Assembly: GCA_017459925.1 (NCBI GenBank)
Contig: JAFUCC010000171.1
Coordinates: 1-40,410, forward strand
Source of the DNA: Eggerthellaceae bacterium
GTDB taxonomy: Bacteria; Actinomycetota; Coriobacteriia; Coriobacteriales; Eggerthellaceae
DNA: 40,410 bases
Reading direction: 5' to 3'
The notes under the pieces are model-generated. The model was not told where the DNA came from. It searched no databases and was given only the letters and a program-made list of their open reading frames with translations. The translations under genes and the position numbers were made by a program. Of the stretch, positions 9,313 to 16,040 are shown one piece after another. Position 1 is the first letter of the stretch. The number at the start of each line of letters is the position of its first letter.

Positions 9313-9675
9313 ATGGACTACAACGAGGAACCCGATGATGGCGGCTGGCACGTCATGGGGGCCGTCACCGCGGCCATCGCGTGCATCCTGGCCATAGCGG
9401 CCTTGGCGTTCATCGTGGCAGACTCCACGCCCGAGCCGGCGCAGGAGGCGCAGACGGACGCGCCGTCGTGCGCGCTCTACCTGGACTGCACCAACGCGGC
9501 GCTCATGCACTCCTGGGGACTCCCCACGAAGGCCGACGTGGTGGAGTGGCACGTGCACGGGCAATGGGGCTACTACGAGGACGGCAGGCTGTGCGCGTTC
9601 GACGAGCTGCCCGGCCGCTCCGAGCGGTGGGACATGCTCTACGGCATCGAGCCGAACCCCGCTTTCGACAAGTGA
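9313..9675 (+). CDS. Small single-span membrane protein of the lysis cassette
   Basis: A 120-aa protein starting 2 bases after the holin stop. One clear transmembrane segment lies at residues 16-36 (MGAVTAAIACILAIAALAFIV), preceded by an acidic cytoplasmic-side N-terminus, with a roughly 80-residue soluble tail containing two cysteines (CALYLDC) and aromatic residues. I do not recognise the family. Its place between holin and endolysin suggests an accessory lysis function (antiholin, holin regulator or envelope protein), but nothing in the sequence decides between these. Confidence 0.6.
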   Translation: MDYNEEPDDGGWHVMGAVTAAIACILAIAALAFIVADSTPEPAQEAQTDAPSCALYLDCTNAALMHSWGLPTKADVVEWHVHGQWGYYEDGRLCAFDELPGRSERWDMLYGIEPNPAFDK

Positions 9676-9691
9676 ACGGCGTTTGAAAACG

Positions 9692-9720
9692 CGGAACCGG
9701 CAGGAATCCTGCCGGTTCCG
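9692..9720 (+). terminator. Strong hairpin between membrane protein and endolysin genes
   Basis: A perfect 13-bp inverted repeat (CGGAACCGGCAGG / CCTGCCGGTTCCG) with a 3-base loop. It is followed by GCTCTTA, not a clean T-run, so it may be an attenuator, an RNA-stability element or a weak terminator that lowers endolysin transcription relative to holin. Confidence 0.6.
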
Positions 9721-9762
9721 GCTCTTATGGACATGAAAACCGCTTAAGGATAAGGAGGCATC

Positions 9763-10551
9763 ATGAAACTGTTCGTCATCCCGGGACACGGAGCCGGCGA
9801 CCCGGGCGCATGCGGACACGGATACGAGGAGGCCGAGCGCGTGCGCGCGCTGGCCAAGCGCATCAAGCACTTCGGCGGTTCGTCCGTGACGCTCGCCGAC
9901 TTCGACCGCGATTATTACGCCGACAACGGCATCAGCCGCCTGAACCTGCCGGCGGACACGCAGATCGTCGAGCTGCACATGGATTCCGGCCCGTCCTCGG
10001 CGCGAGGGGGCCACGTCATCATCCAGGCGGGCATCGGCGGGGCCGACGCGTACGACAAGGCGCTGGCCAAGGCGGTTGCGAAGATCTTCCCAGGACGCGC
10101 GCAGACCCTCGTGGAGCGCGACGACCTGGCGAACCCGGCGCGCGCGGCGGCGAAGGGGTACGGGTACCGCCTCGTCGAGAACGGGTTCATCTCGAACGCC
10201 TCGGACGTGAAGGTGTTCAAGGATAAGATGGACGAGCTCGCAAAGGCGTACCTCGCGGCATTCGGCATCAAAGCCACCACTGCCACGGCGACAGCAACGG
10301 CTGCGGCGGCGGCCAAGGCGGCCGGGACCGCCTACAAGGTGGTGGCCTCGCCATCGCTGAACGTCCGCTCCAAGGCGAGCACCATCACCGGCAAGGTGGT
10401 CGGATCCATCAAGCGCGGGAAGACCGTGTACCTGACGAACGTGCGCAAGAACAAGGCGGGCAACACGTGGGGCAAGGTGGCATCCGGCACATACAAGGGC
10501 AGGTACGTGTCGGTCGTGTTCCACGGCGAGACGTTGTGCAAGAAGGCGTGA
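9763..10551 (+). CDS. Endolysin: N-acetylmuramoyl-L-alanine amidase (Amidase_3) with SH3b domain
   Basis: A 262-aa protein that would cleave the bond between N-acetylmuramic acid and L-alanine in peptidoglycan. Residues 1-165 form the zinc amidase domain: PGHG with ligand H9, EE at 22-23, H72 in ELHMDSG and the catalytic E139 in RLVENGFISN. An Ala/Thr linker (residues about 170-188) leads to an SH3b wall-binding domain (residues 190-255; PSLNVRSKAS, VVGSIKRGKTVYL, WGKVASGTYKGRYVSV). There is no signal peptide, so export depends on the holin. A good AAGGAGG site lies 5 bases before the ATG. It is the last gene of the late transcript; attP and the integrase face it from the other side. Confidence 0.92.
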   Translation: MKLFVIPGHGAGDPGACGHGYEEAERVRALAKRIKHFGGSSVTLADFDRDYYADNGISRLNLPADTQIVELHMDSGPSSARGGHVIIQAGIGGADAYDKALAKAVAKIFPGRAQTLVERDDLANPARAAAKGYGYRLVENGFISNASDVKVFKDKMDELAKAYLAAFGIKATTATATATAAAAAKAAGTAYKVVASPSLNVRSKASTITGKVVGSIKRGKTVYLTNVRKNKAGNTWGKVASGTYKGRYVSVVFHGETLCKKA

Positions 10552-10562
10552 CGAACGCAGAT

Positions 10563-10581
10563 TTGTACATATCCTGTACAC
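10563..10581 (+). other. Candidate attP/integrase-binding repeat, copy 1
   Basis: TTGTACATATCCTGTACAC lies 11 bases after the endolysin stop. It differs at one position from copy 2 at 10804-10822. Each copy contains two TGTACA palindromes 10 bases apart. A location between the endolysin and the 3' end of the integrase gene is the usual place for attP in temperate siphoviruses of Gram-positive hosts. Which copy is the crossover core and which an arm site cannot be decided here. Confidence 0.5.
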
Positions 10582-10603
10582 TGGAAGCCATCCGGGAAAA
10601 GAA

Positions 10604-10637
10604 AAACGCCCCGGTCACCATCGTGACCAGGGCGTTT
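10604..10637 (-). terminator. Bidirectional rho-independent terminator between endolysin and integrase
   Basis: A stem of 14 pairs with one mismatch (AAACGCCC...GGTCAC / GTGACC...GGGCGTTT) and a 4-base loop. On the minus strand it is followed by an uninterrupted T-run (GGCGTTTTTCTTTT), so it should terminate the leftward integrase transcript. On the plus strand it ends in GCGTTT and may also stop the late transcript after the endolysin. Confidence 0.8.
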
Positions 10638-10787
10638 CGCATTGCGGCGTTTCCTACTTGAAGAAGCCGTCGTAATTTCGCGCACATATATATGTCAGGG
10701 AGCGCGACGCCACCGCACGCTCCCCCACCTGGCGTTTTCGCGGTATCGATCGCCGCGGCGACACACGCGGAAACCGCCAGCACCGCA

Positions 10788-11948
10788 TCACGTCCCGGCA
10801 TCCTTGTACAAATCCTGTACACGGCGGCGCTCGTCGAGGGAGCGCATCGCCTCGGACCGCTGCTCGAGCGTGGTGTGGGCGTACACGCCCAGGACCACGG
10901 AGCCGGTCTTGTCCCCGATGATGTCCTGGACCTCGCGCAGCGTCGCGCCGTTCGCCAGCAAATCGGTCACCATCGCGTGGCGCAGGCGGTGCAGCCCCAC
11001 GCCGGGGAGCCCGAACGCGTCCCTGCGGGCGCACCACCAGTGGTAGAGGGCCGTGTACGAGCGCGCCTCGCCCCAATCGTCGCACAGGATCGGGTATCCC
11101 GAGACGTCGTCAACGTCGAGCGCGAGCTGCAGGTGGAACCTCGACACCTCGAGCACCTTCCGCAGCGTCGCGTTCACAGGCACGAGCCGCAGCCCGTTCG
11201 CGTTCTTGGAATCCCCCACGCGCAGGAACCCGCCGGCCTCGTCCCACGCCGACCACAGCATCGGGTTCGGCGGCATCACCTCGCACTGGCGCATGCCCGT
11301 CTCGGCGAGCAGGAGGACCGCCCTGGCGTGCCAGTCCGCCGGATCGAGCGCGGCCTCGACGCCCGCGAGCTCGCGCATGGACACCGGGCGCTTCTCCGGC
11401 GTGTCGTCCCTGGGCGAGAAGGCGTCCTCGGCGGGGTTCGCCGCGATGACGCCGGCCTTCCTGGCGTGGTCGAGCATGAGCCGGACGGCCCCGACCACGC
11501 GCCTGGCGTACGTGCCCGAGAGCGCCCGCCCCGACGGCGACTCCCCGCGGCGCAGCGCCGCCGTCATCATGTTGACGTCGGATGTCGTGATGTCCTGCAG
11601 CATGAGCCCGTCGAGGTGCATCCCCGCGGCCGTGAGCTCGGTGCGGCGCGCGTCCAGGGTCCCGGGCGCGACCGTCCCCTCGGCCCCGCAGCACTCGAGC
11701 CAGTGGGCCCGGTACTCCCCGAACGTCCACCTCCTGGATGCGGCGACCGCCCTCCCCTCGTCCAGGTCGGCGGCCCACTCCTCGCACGCGCGCACGGCCT
11801 GCGTGTAGGTGACGCCGGTCACCTTCCTGGTGAGCCAGGACGTGGAGCCCGACTTCGTCTTCCTCAGCGAGTCGACCCGCAGCTGCCACTCGCGGCAGCG
11901 CGACTTCGCCTTCGTCCGGTCAAGCTGGACCACGTAGTGCTTCCTCAT
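10788..11948 (-). CDS. int: Tyrosine recombinase integrase
   Basis: A 386-aa integrase that would insert the phage at a host attB site. Numbered from MRKHYVV: an AP2/SAM-like N-terminal DNA-binding region at about 1-80, a core-binding domain at about 75-165 (TFGEYRAHWLECCG), and a catalytic domain to the end with R220 (ETGMRQCEV), the HxxR pair H320 and R323 (GLHRLRHAM) and the tyrosine nucleophile Y356 (GVYAHTT). I chose the ATG at 11948. The frame stays open 30 codons further upstream, and a GTG four codons before has a closer GGAAGGA site, so it is an alternative start. The gene is leftward and terminates at the hairpin 10604-10637. The att-like repeat 10804-10822 lies inside its last codons, so integration there could change the C-terminus. 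Confidence 0.9.
   Translation of the reverse strand: MRKHYVVQLDRTKAKSRCREWQLRVDSLRKTKSGSTSWLTRKVTGVTYTQAVRACEEWAADLDEGRAVAASRRWTFGEYRAHWLECCGAEGTVAPGTLDARRTELTAAGMHLDGLMLQDITTSDVNMMTAALRRGESPSGRALSGTYARRVVGAVRLMLDHARKAGVIAANPAEDAFSPRDDTPEKRPVSMRELAGVEAALDPADWHARAVLLLAETGMRQCEVMPPNPMLWSAWDEAGGFLRVGDSKNANGLRLVPVNATLRKVLEVSRFHLQLALDVDDVSGYPILCDDWGEARSYTALYHWWCARRDAFGLPGVGLHRLRHAMVTDLLANGATLREVQDIIGDKTGSVVLGVYAHTTLEQRSEAMRSLDERRRVQDLYKDAGT
10804..10822 (+). other. Candidate attP/integrase-binding repeat, copy 2
   Basis: TTGTACAAATCCTGTACAC matches copy 1 (10563-10581) at 18 of 19 positions. It lies within the 3' end of the integrase gene, where on the minus strand it encodes VQDLYK near the C-terminus. 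Confidence 0.5.
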
Positions 11949-12034
11949 GGTATGATTCACCCGTCCTTCCACTCGTGGATGGATACTTCCTTCGGGCACC
12001 CGGTTATCTTGGCGGATTGGCGGGTGCCCGCATT

Positions 12035-12658
12035 TCATTCATTCCTGTTTTCGGCGTTGTTTTCCGCCCCTTTCTTCTCCTTGGCATCGATCGCAACATT
12101 CGCGGCAATCGAAACTCCAGGCAAAGCGAAACCGAGGAAGGCCGCAGCCTCCCCAGTCACCAGGAACGCCACGAAGGTCAAGACCACTACTACGGCGTTG
12201 AAGACGAAGTTGTAAATTTGCGCGCGATTTGCGTTTCTGATAGCCGCATCGACCGCACGGTTTTGTCTTCTGGATTCTTCAACGGTGAACGAATCAACCC
12301 ATCTGCACATGCGCTCCTGATGTTCAGGCGAAAAACTGTAAAAGATACCCGGCGGCGGGAGCTGCCCGGAGTAGGAAACTATCTGGTTATTGTCTCGGTA
12401 AAGGCCTGCGCGCTCCAACTCCTCGTCCGTGGCGGTATCGAGGATGCGTGCAGCTCCGATTATCGCGTCGTCTCGCGCCGCTTGCCCTTGCGGCCCAGGA
12501 TGACGCGAGTGTGCGTCAGCCTCTCCGCGCGTGCGGCGGATTGCTCCCGGGAGACCATCGCCGCTCTCATTATTCGCTTGCTCGTGTTCGTGCCGGGAAT
12601 TGCCAGCAGTTCCAAAGTCGTCATAACCCGACACCTCCTCATCTTTTGAGCCAGCCAT
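12035..12658 (-). CDS. DUF2335-like membrane protein in the lysogeny module
   Basis: A 207-aa protein. Residues 1-60 are hydrophilic and probably disordered. Residues about 93-150 carry the pattern I associate with DUF2335 (PF10097): SGQLPPPGIF, a helix with SPEHQERM, then RNANRAQIYNF. Two adjoining hydrophobic segments follow at about 152-185 (FVFNAVVVVLTFVAFLV, AAAFLGFALPGVSIAANVAI), and a charged tail ends the protein. DUF2335 proteins are small predicted membrane proteins of unknown function, frequent in prophages. A GAGAGGAGAGG site precedes the ATG. It sits between repressor and integrase on the same strand, so it is likely transcribed in the lysogen. That position suggests a lysogenic conversion or superinfection-exclusion role, which is inference only. 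Confidence 0.7.
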   Translation of the reverse strand: MAGSKDEEVSGYDDFGTAGNSRHEHEQANNESGDGLPGAIRRTRGEADAHSRHPGPQGQAARDDAIIGAARILDTATDEELERAGLYRDNNQIVSYSGQLPPPGIFYSFSPEHQERMCRWVDSFTVEESRRQNRAVDAAIRNANRAQIYNFVFNAVVVVLTFVAFLVTGEAAAFLGFALPGVSIAANVAIDAKEKKGAENNAENRNE

Positions 12659-12705
12659 ATCCTCTCCTCTCGGATTCTATCGAAAACACCCATCTATGGA
12701 AAAGC

Positions 12706-12722
12706 CGCCAGATATGGTGGCG
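12706..12722 (-). terminator. Weak terminator-like hairpin between repressor and DUF2335 gene
   Basis: On the minus strand CGCCA and TGGCG form a 5-bp stem with a 7-base loop, followed by GCTTTTCC. A second small dyad (ACCACA/TGTGGT, 12760-12774) lies just before it. Together they could partly end the repressor transcript before the DUF2335 gene; the stems are short. Confidence 0.3.
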
Positions 12723-12785
12723 AACCCGGATGTTTTCAGCATCTTTACCGGGCATCACCACCACAGCTTGTGGTTTCACCCATAC

Positions 12786-13142
12786 CTACCCCGCCTCTTC
12801 AACTCCTCGATCGTCCACATTTTTTGCATTGCCGTCATCGGCCATCGTGGAGGCCATGTTGCGGATCGCCTGCCTCTCCCTGGGCGTGCACGCCCTGTAG
12901 TCCCCCACCAGATCGCGCTCGTCGGCGCTCATCGGCGGCGATTCCGGCCAGTCCCTGCCCGCCAGGTCGTCCAGGCTGCATTCCAGTATGTTCGCGCAGT
13001 CGATGGCCTGCGGGAATGACATGGACACCTCTCCACGCTCCCAGGACGCATATGTGCGCTCGAGCACGCCTAACCTGGCGGCCATCTCTTTCTGTGACTT
13101 TATGCCTGCTGTTTTCCTCAAGCGTTTAAGCTGCGTTTTCAT
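12786..13142 (-). CDS. XRE-family (CI-like) phage repressor
   Basis: A 118-aa regulator. An HTH_3 domain occupies residues 1-62 (LKRLRKTAGIKSQKEMAARLGV, then YASWERGEVSMSFPQAIDCANIL) and a short acidic C-terminal tail (MSADERDLVGDYRACTPRERQAI) replaces the peptidase domain of long LexA-like repressors. Such short repressors keep the lysogenic state by binding operators in the divergent region. I chose the ATG at 13142 because AGGAAGGA lies about 8 bases upstream; the open frame continues 21 codons further but has no better site. It is transcribed leftward, opposite the early genes, next to the AT-rich control region. The lack of a cleavage domain means induction must work another way, for example through an antirepressor or regulated proteolysis. 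Confidence 0.85.
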   Translation of the reverse strand: MKTQLKRLRKTAGIKSQKEMAARLGVLERTYASWERGEVSMSFPQAIDCANILECSLDDLAGRDWPESPPMSADERDLVGDYRACTPRERQAIRNMASTMADDGNAKNVDDRGVEEAG

Positions 13143-13170
13143 TGTTGGTTCCTTCCTGAATATGACCAAT

Positions 13171-13199
13171 AACTTACATCCTGGTTGTCGTTTTTTCAA
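13171..13199 (-). promoter_or_regulatory. Possible leftward repressor promoter
   Basis: On the minus strand TTGAAA (13199-13194) is 17 bases from TAAGTT (13176-13171), about 28 bases before the repressor start. The -10 match is poor, so this is tentative. Confidence 0.3.
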
Positions 13200-13219
13200 C
13201 ATCAATTTTAAATAATGCC

Positions 13220-13248
13220 TTGACCCAACATTTTCGATGTAGTATTTA
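13220..13248 (+). promoter_or_regulatory. Possible rightward early promoter
   Basis: TTGACC (13220-13225), a 17-base spacer and TATTTA (13243-13248) fit a sigma-70-type promoter reading into the early genes. The first gene starts 160 bases downstream, leaving a long 5' leader that contains the hairpin at 13325-13357. Confidence 0.4.
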
Positions 13249-13324
13249 TCTCAATATCGACAGTTTGCCTGTACCTTTTGGAGTACAAACGACATCGGAG
13301 CTGTCGGTTTGCATGGAGCGGTCA

Positions 13325-13357
13325 TTAATTCCTTGTACCGGAGGAACAAGGAATTAA
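13325..13357 (+). repeat. Perfect 12-bp inverted repeat in the early leader
   Basis: TTAATTCCTTGT and ACAAGGAATTAA flank a 9-base loop ACCGGAGGA. The loop carries a Shine-Dalgarno-like GGAGG but no start codon follows at a useful distance. No T-run follows on either strand, so it is not an ordinary terminator. It may be an operator for a dimeric repressor or an RNA element of the leader. Confidence 0.65.
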
Positions 13358-13365
13358 ACAAAAAA

Positions 13366-13384
13366 CCTTGACACAGGGTCAAGG
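13366..13384 (+). repeat. Short hairpin before the first early gene
   Basis: CCTTGAC and GTCAAGG form a 7-bp perfect stem with a 5-base loop, beginning 8 bases after the larger inverted repeat and ending just before the ribosome binding site (GGAGGAAGGAG) of the gene at 13408. Confidence 0.45.
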
Positions 13385-13407
13385 AAGCGCGGGAGGAAGG
13401 AGTCCGG

Positions 13408-13704
13408 ATGGAGGGGGTCAAGGCGCTCGACATGACGCAGCGCCAGATGATGAGGCACCAGCTTGTCCTCGGTCACCTGGATCCGATGATCGGCTACATG
13501 ACGGGCTGGTTCGTGAACAAAGCCCGTTACATGGCCTACACGTGCGGGCACGAGGCCGTGACGCTGTCCGTCAACGAGTTCGGCTGGTTCAACGGCGACC
13601 CATACAAAGTCGTAGTAGACATCACCGACTGCAAGAACCAACTGGCCATAACCGAGCGCGTCCTGAAGGCGGTCGGGGAGATTCGCTTCACGGGAAGGAG
13701 GTGA
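13408..13704 (+). CDS. Hypothetical early protein
   Basis: A 98-aa protein and the first gene of the rightward operon, with a strong GGAGGAAGGAG site 6 bases before the ATG. I do not recognise the family. It has an amphipathic N-terminal helix rich in Met/Gln (ALDMTQRQMMRHQLV), then GYMTGWFVNKARYMAY and a beta-like region (AVTLSVNEFGWFNGDPYKVVVDI). It ends in a 1-base overlap (TGATG) with the Cro-like gene, so the two are probably translated together. A role in the lysis-lysogeny switch is possible from position only. Confidence 0.65.
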   Translation: MEGVKALDMTQRQMMRHQLVLGHLDPMIGYMTGWFVNKARYMAYTCGHEAVTLSVNEFGWFNGDPYKVVVDITDCKNQLAITERVLKAVGEIRFTGRR

Positions 13705-13925
13705 TGGCGATGGTGGCATTCGACTCCACGCACTTCGCGCGCGTGCTCAAGAGCCGGCGCGAGCTGAAGGGATGGGACCAGGAGACACTGGCCAAGGAGT
13801 CCGGCGTCTCGCGCAACGCGATCGCGCGCTACGAGACCGAGCTCAACGTGCCGGGGTTCGAGACGGTGTGCAAGCTGGCGGCGGCGCTGGGCTGCTCGAC
13901 CGACGAGTTCGTGAAGGAGGCGTGA
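13704..13925 (+). CDS. Cro-like XRE-family DNA-binding protein
   Basis: A 73-aa single-domain HTH protein. Residues about 12-65 form the helix-turn-helix fold (LKSRRELKGWDQETLAKESGVS, AIARYETELNVPGFETVCKLA, CSTDEFV). A single XRE domain as an early rightward gene opposite a repressor matches the Cro position. A GGAAGGAGG site precedes the ATG at 13704, and a second in-frame ATG two codons later is also possible. It probably binds the operators between 13143 and 13407 to favour lytic growth. Confidence 0.8.
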   Translation: MAMVAFDSTHFARVLKSRRELKGWDQETLAKESGVSRNAIARYETELNVPGFETVCKLAAALGCSTDEFVKEA

Positions 13926-13926
13926 C

Positions 13927-14232
13927 ATGGCCATCGGGCTGAAATCGGGCGACGTGGTGACCCTCGGCAACGCGCGCTGGGCGGTCATCTCGGCGGACGG
14001 GGGCCGCATGGAGCTGCTGCGGCTCAACGAGGCCGCTCCCCCGCCCCAGGATCCGCAGCCGGCCGAAACGGGGCCGGGCAACGTGCTCACCGTGGAGCAG
14101 GCGGCCCAGGAGCTGGGGGTGCACCCCAAGACCCTGCGCGAGTACCTGGCCACCGGGCAGGTGAAGGGCCGGAAGGTCGGCACGAAGTGGAGGATCCTGC
14201 GCAGCGAGAACCCGCTGCTGCAGGCCGGATGA
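13927..14232 (+). CDS. Excisionase-like HTH protein (HTH_17)
   Basis: A 101-aa protein with a small N-terminal beta domain (SGDVVTLGNARWAVISADGG), a Pro-rich linker and a C-terminal winged HTH of the MerR/excisionase type (LTVEQAAQELGVHPKTLREY, then GRKVGTKWRILRSEN). This domain is typical of recombination directionality factors and small regulators. As the only such protein here, it is the best candidate for the excisionase partner of the integrase, although it lies in the early operon away from int. It could instead be a transcription regulator. Confidence 0.65.
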   Translation: MAIGLKSGDVVTLGNARWAVISADGGRMELLRLNEAAPPPQDPQPAETGPGNVLTVEQAAQELGVHPKTLREYLATGQVKGRKVGTKWRILRSENPLLQAG

Positions 14233-14249
14233 GGAAGGAGGCGATGCGG

Positions 14250-14453
14250 ATGGAGGATGCCAGGCAAGACTACCCGAAGTGGCTACTGGCATTTGAGCGT
14301 CGCGACGGCGTGAGGGGCCACTACCTGACGGATAGCCGGGAGCGCGCGCAACGCAAGGCGGACGCGAACGCGGGGCCCGGCGGCTGGAAGGCGTACGTGC
14401 TCTACGGCTGCGAGGCCGTGGAAGCCTGGGAGCGCAAACCCGGGACGTTGTAG
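14250..14453 (+). CDS. Small hypothetical protein
   Basis: A 67-aa protein, unrecognised. I place the start at the ATG at 14250 because AAGGAGG ends 8 bases upstream; ATGs at 14244 and 14229 are in the same frame but poorly spaced. It is charged and aromatic (YPKWLLAFERRDGVRGHYL, GGWKAYVLYG) with no membrane segment, in a run of short early genes. Confidence 0.55.
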   Translation: MEDARQDYPKWLLAFERRDGVRGHYLTDSRERAQRKADANAGPGGWKAYVLYGCEAVEAWERKPGTL

Positions 14454-14480
14454 GAAACCAGATAGGAAGGGGACCATGAG

Positions 14481-15170
14481 ATGGTCGCGAAGAAGAAGAA
14501 AGACGAGAAGAAGCAGATGGCCGCGAGGCTGGCCCACGAGGAGCGCATGGCGCTGCCCCTCGCCAAGCTCGCCGGGATGCGCGAGGCGCGCGGGTGGAGC
14601 AAGGCGAAGAGCGCTGATGCCGCGGGGATGGACCCCACGACGTACTCGCGCATCGAGCGGTGCGTGGTGAACCCGTTCCCCGCCCAGGCCGAGGCCATCG
14701 CGGACGCGTTCGGCGTGTCCGTCGACGACCTGGCGGCACCAGCCCCGGAGGCCGTGGCAGCCGAAGAAACTGCGCTCGCGCTGCCGGAGAGCGTCGACCC
14801 GATCGTGGAGCTCGGGCAGCGCGTGAAGGCACTGGAGGACGAGATGGCCGCGGTGATGGAGTCGCTCGGAGCGCAGAAGGCCAAGGTGGACGCCATGGAG
14901 GACAAGGACTTCGAGCCGGTGGTGCTCGACCGCAACGGCCTGCCGATGCGCGCGGGCATGTGGTACATGGACTGTAACGAGCAGGTGCCCGCGAAGGCCG
15001 CGCCGCGCTACATCGAGTCGGTGGAGCTGCACGAGGTCGAGGGCAAGGGGCTGCTGGCCTACTTCCCCAACGGGATCGGCCAGTTCGGCATCGCGGCCGT
15101 GGACGGCGGGCGTTGCCCCAACCTGGCGGTCGTGGACATCGTCGAGCGCGGGCGGAAGGACGCCCGATGA
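14481..15170 (+). CDS. XRE-family regulator with coiled coil and C-terminal domain
   Basis: A 229-aa protein. A Lys-rich N-terminus is followed by an HTH_3 domain at residues 24-82 (LAGMREARGWSKAKSADAAG, YSRIERCVVNPFPAQAEAIA, VSVDDLAAP). A helical region at about 105-140 (ELGQRVKALEDEMAAVMES) is a likely dimerising coiled coil. A beta-rich C-terminal domain follows (PVVLDRNGLPMRAGMWYMD to the end) that I do not recognise. It may be an antirepressor or second early regulator. AGGAAGGGG precedes the ATG at 14481. It ends in an ATGA overlap with the next gene. Confidence 0.7.
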   Translation: MVAKKKKDEKKQMAARLAHEERMALPLAKLAGMREARGWSKAKSADAAGMDPTTYSRIERCVVNPFPAQAEAIADAFGVSVDDLAAPAPEAVAAEETALALPESVDPIVELGQRVKALEDEMAAVMESLGAQKAKVDAMEDKDFEPVVLDRNGLPMRAGMWYMDCNEQVPAKAAPRYIESVELHEVEGKGLLAYFPNGIGQFGIAAVDGGRCPNLAVVDIVERGRKDAR

Positions 15171-15454
15171 GCGCGCGCCAGATGCCGCTGTACGACCCGG
15201 AGGACCCGCGCTGGGATGCTTGGCGGCGTGACCAGCGCAGGTCGGAGGCGGAGGACGCGTTCTACCGCGCGCACTACCGCTACGGGGAACGCGGCGTCCT
15301 CACGCGCTACATCATAGCACCGCGCGGGAGGCTCGCCTTCGGGCTGACGGTCTCGGACGTCCTGGCGGCGCTCGCCGTCACGGCGTTCCTCTACCTGCTC
15401 GCGCTGGCGTTCGGCATCGGGTTCGACGGCTACCTGGACGCCGCCGGCTACTAG
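15167..15454 (+). CDS. Small membrane protein
   Basis: A 95-aa protein starting in the ATGA overlap with the upstream regulator. Residues 1-55 are charged and aromatic (DPEDPRWDAWRRDQRRSEAED). One membrane segment lies at about 62-85 (VSDVLAALAVTAFLYLLALAFGIG). I do not recognise the family. An early-expressed single-pass membrane protein could affect host physiology or superinfection, but nothing specific is visible. Confidence 0.55.
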   Translation: MSARQMPLYDPEDPRWDAWRRDQRRSEAEDAFYRAHYRYGERGVLTRYIIAPRGRLAFGLTVSDVLAALAVTAFLYLLALAFGIGFDGYLDAAGY

Positions 15455-15465
15455 GAGGCGCCTGA

Positions 15466-16017
15466 ATGAAGAGGCCGCAGAGGAAGTGGAGCTCGGGCGA
15501 GCTGCGCAGGCTCGCGTCGATGGCGGGCACCATGCCCGCCGCGCAGGTGGCCGCCAGGCTCGGCAGGCCGCCCGCGTCCGTGGAGCACATGGCGCGCAGG
15601 CAGGGCCTGAGCCTGGCGTACGACAAGCTGCCCGGCGAGGGGCGCTGCTCGGAATGCGGGCTCGTCCGATTCACGCTCGACCGCTCGGGGCGCTGCGCCC
15701 CGTGCCGGCACTCCGCACGCCTTGACGCCATCCGGGCCAGGATGGCCGAGGTCCACCGCGAGCTGCCTCCCGAGAGACGCGGCGTGTACGCGGCGACCGA
15801 GGCGGCATGCGGCCGAAGCCGCATGGACCCCGCACCCGCGAGGCCCGACACGTCCGGCATGGGGCCGAGGGCCGCCGCCAGGGCGGAGCGCGAGTGGCTT
15901 CGGGAATGCGAACTCGTGGAAGCCTCGAACATCCGCCGCAGGATGCGCGCGGCCGAGCGCCGGCTGGAGCGTATGGAGAAATCATGTATGGAAGGAAAAA
16001 CTGGCGGAAACGCCTGA
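15466..16017 (+). CDS. HTH/zinc-ribbon DNA-binding protein
   Basis: A 183-aa protein. Residues 5-50 form a Myb/homeodomain-like HTH (WSSGELRRLASMAGTMPAAQ, VAARLGRPPASVEHMARR). A four-cysteine zinc site follows at residues about 60-82 (CSECG then CAPC). The C-terminal half is basic and helical with predicted coiled coil (RAAARAEREWLRECELV). A role in DNA binding or transcription control of early genes is likely but unspecific. AGGAGG lies 7 bases before the ATG. Confidence 0.6.
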   Translation: MKRPQRKWSSGELRRLASMAGTMPAAQVAARLGRPPASVEHMARRQGLSLAYDKLPGEGRCSECGLVRFTLDRSGRCAPCRHSARLDAIRARMAEVHRELPPERRGVYAATEAACGRSRMDPAPARPDTSGMGPRAAARAEREWLRECELVEASNIRRRMRAAERRLERMEKSCMEGKTGGNA

Positions 16018-16040
16018 CCAGGGTAAACGGAGGAAACCAA

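Larger units (their letters stand above)
13143..13407. promoter_or_regulatory. Divergent lysogeny/lysis control region
   Basis: These 265 bases between the leftward repressor and the rightward early genes are conspicuously AT-rich compared with the rest of the window and contain no convincing gene. They hold promoter-like sequences in both directions (listed separately), a dyad-like stretch at 13263-13290 (GTTTG ... TGTAC ... GTAC ... CAAAC), a CGACAG/CTGTCG pair (13258-13263 and 13301-13306) and two hairpins at 13325-13384. This is where the repressor and the Cro-like protein would be expected to bind; the operators themselves are not identified with certainty. Confidence 0.75.

Noticed and set aside
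12460..12693. Possible small minus-strand gene (77 codons, starting MGVFDRIREE)
   Set aside because: It lies over the start of the DUF2335-like gene in another frame. That gene has the better ribosome site and family match.
13325..13357. The 12-bp dyad as a rho-independent terminator
   Set aside because: There is no T-run after the stem on either strand and the stem is AT-rich.
13251..13433. Minus-strand frame of 60 codons in the control region
   Set aside because: It has no ribosome site, no recognisable sequence, and overlaps the early leader and the start of the first early gene.
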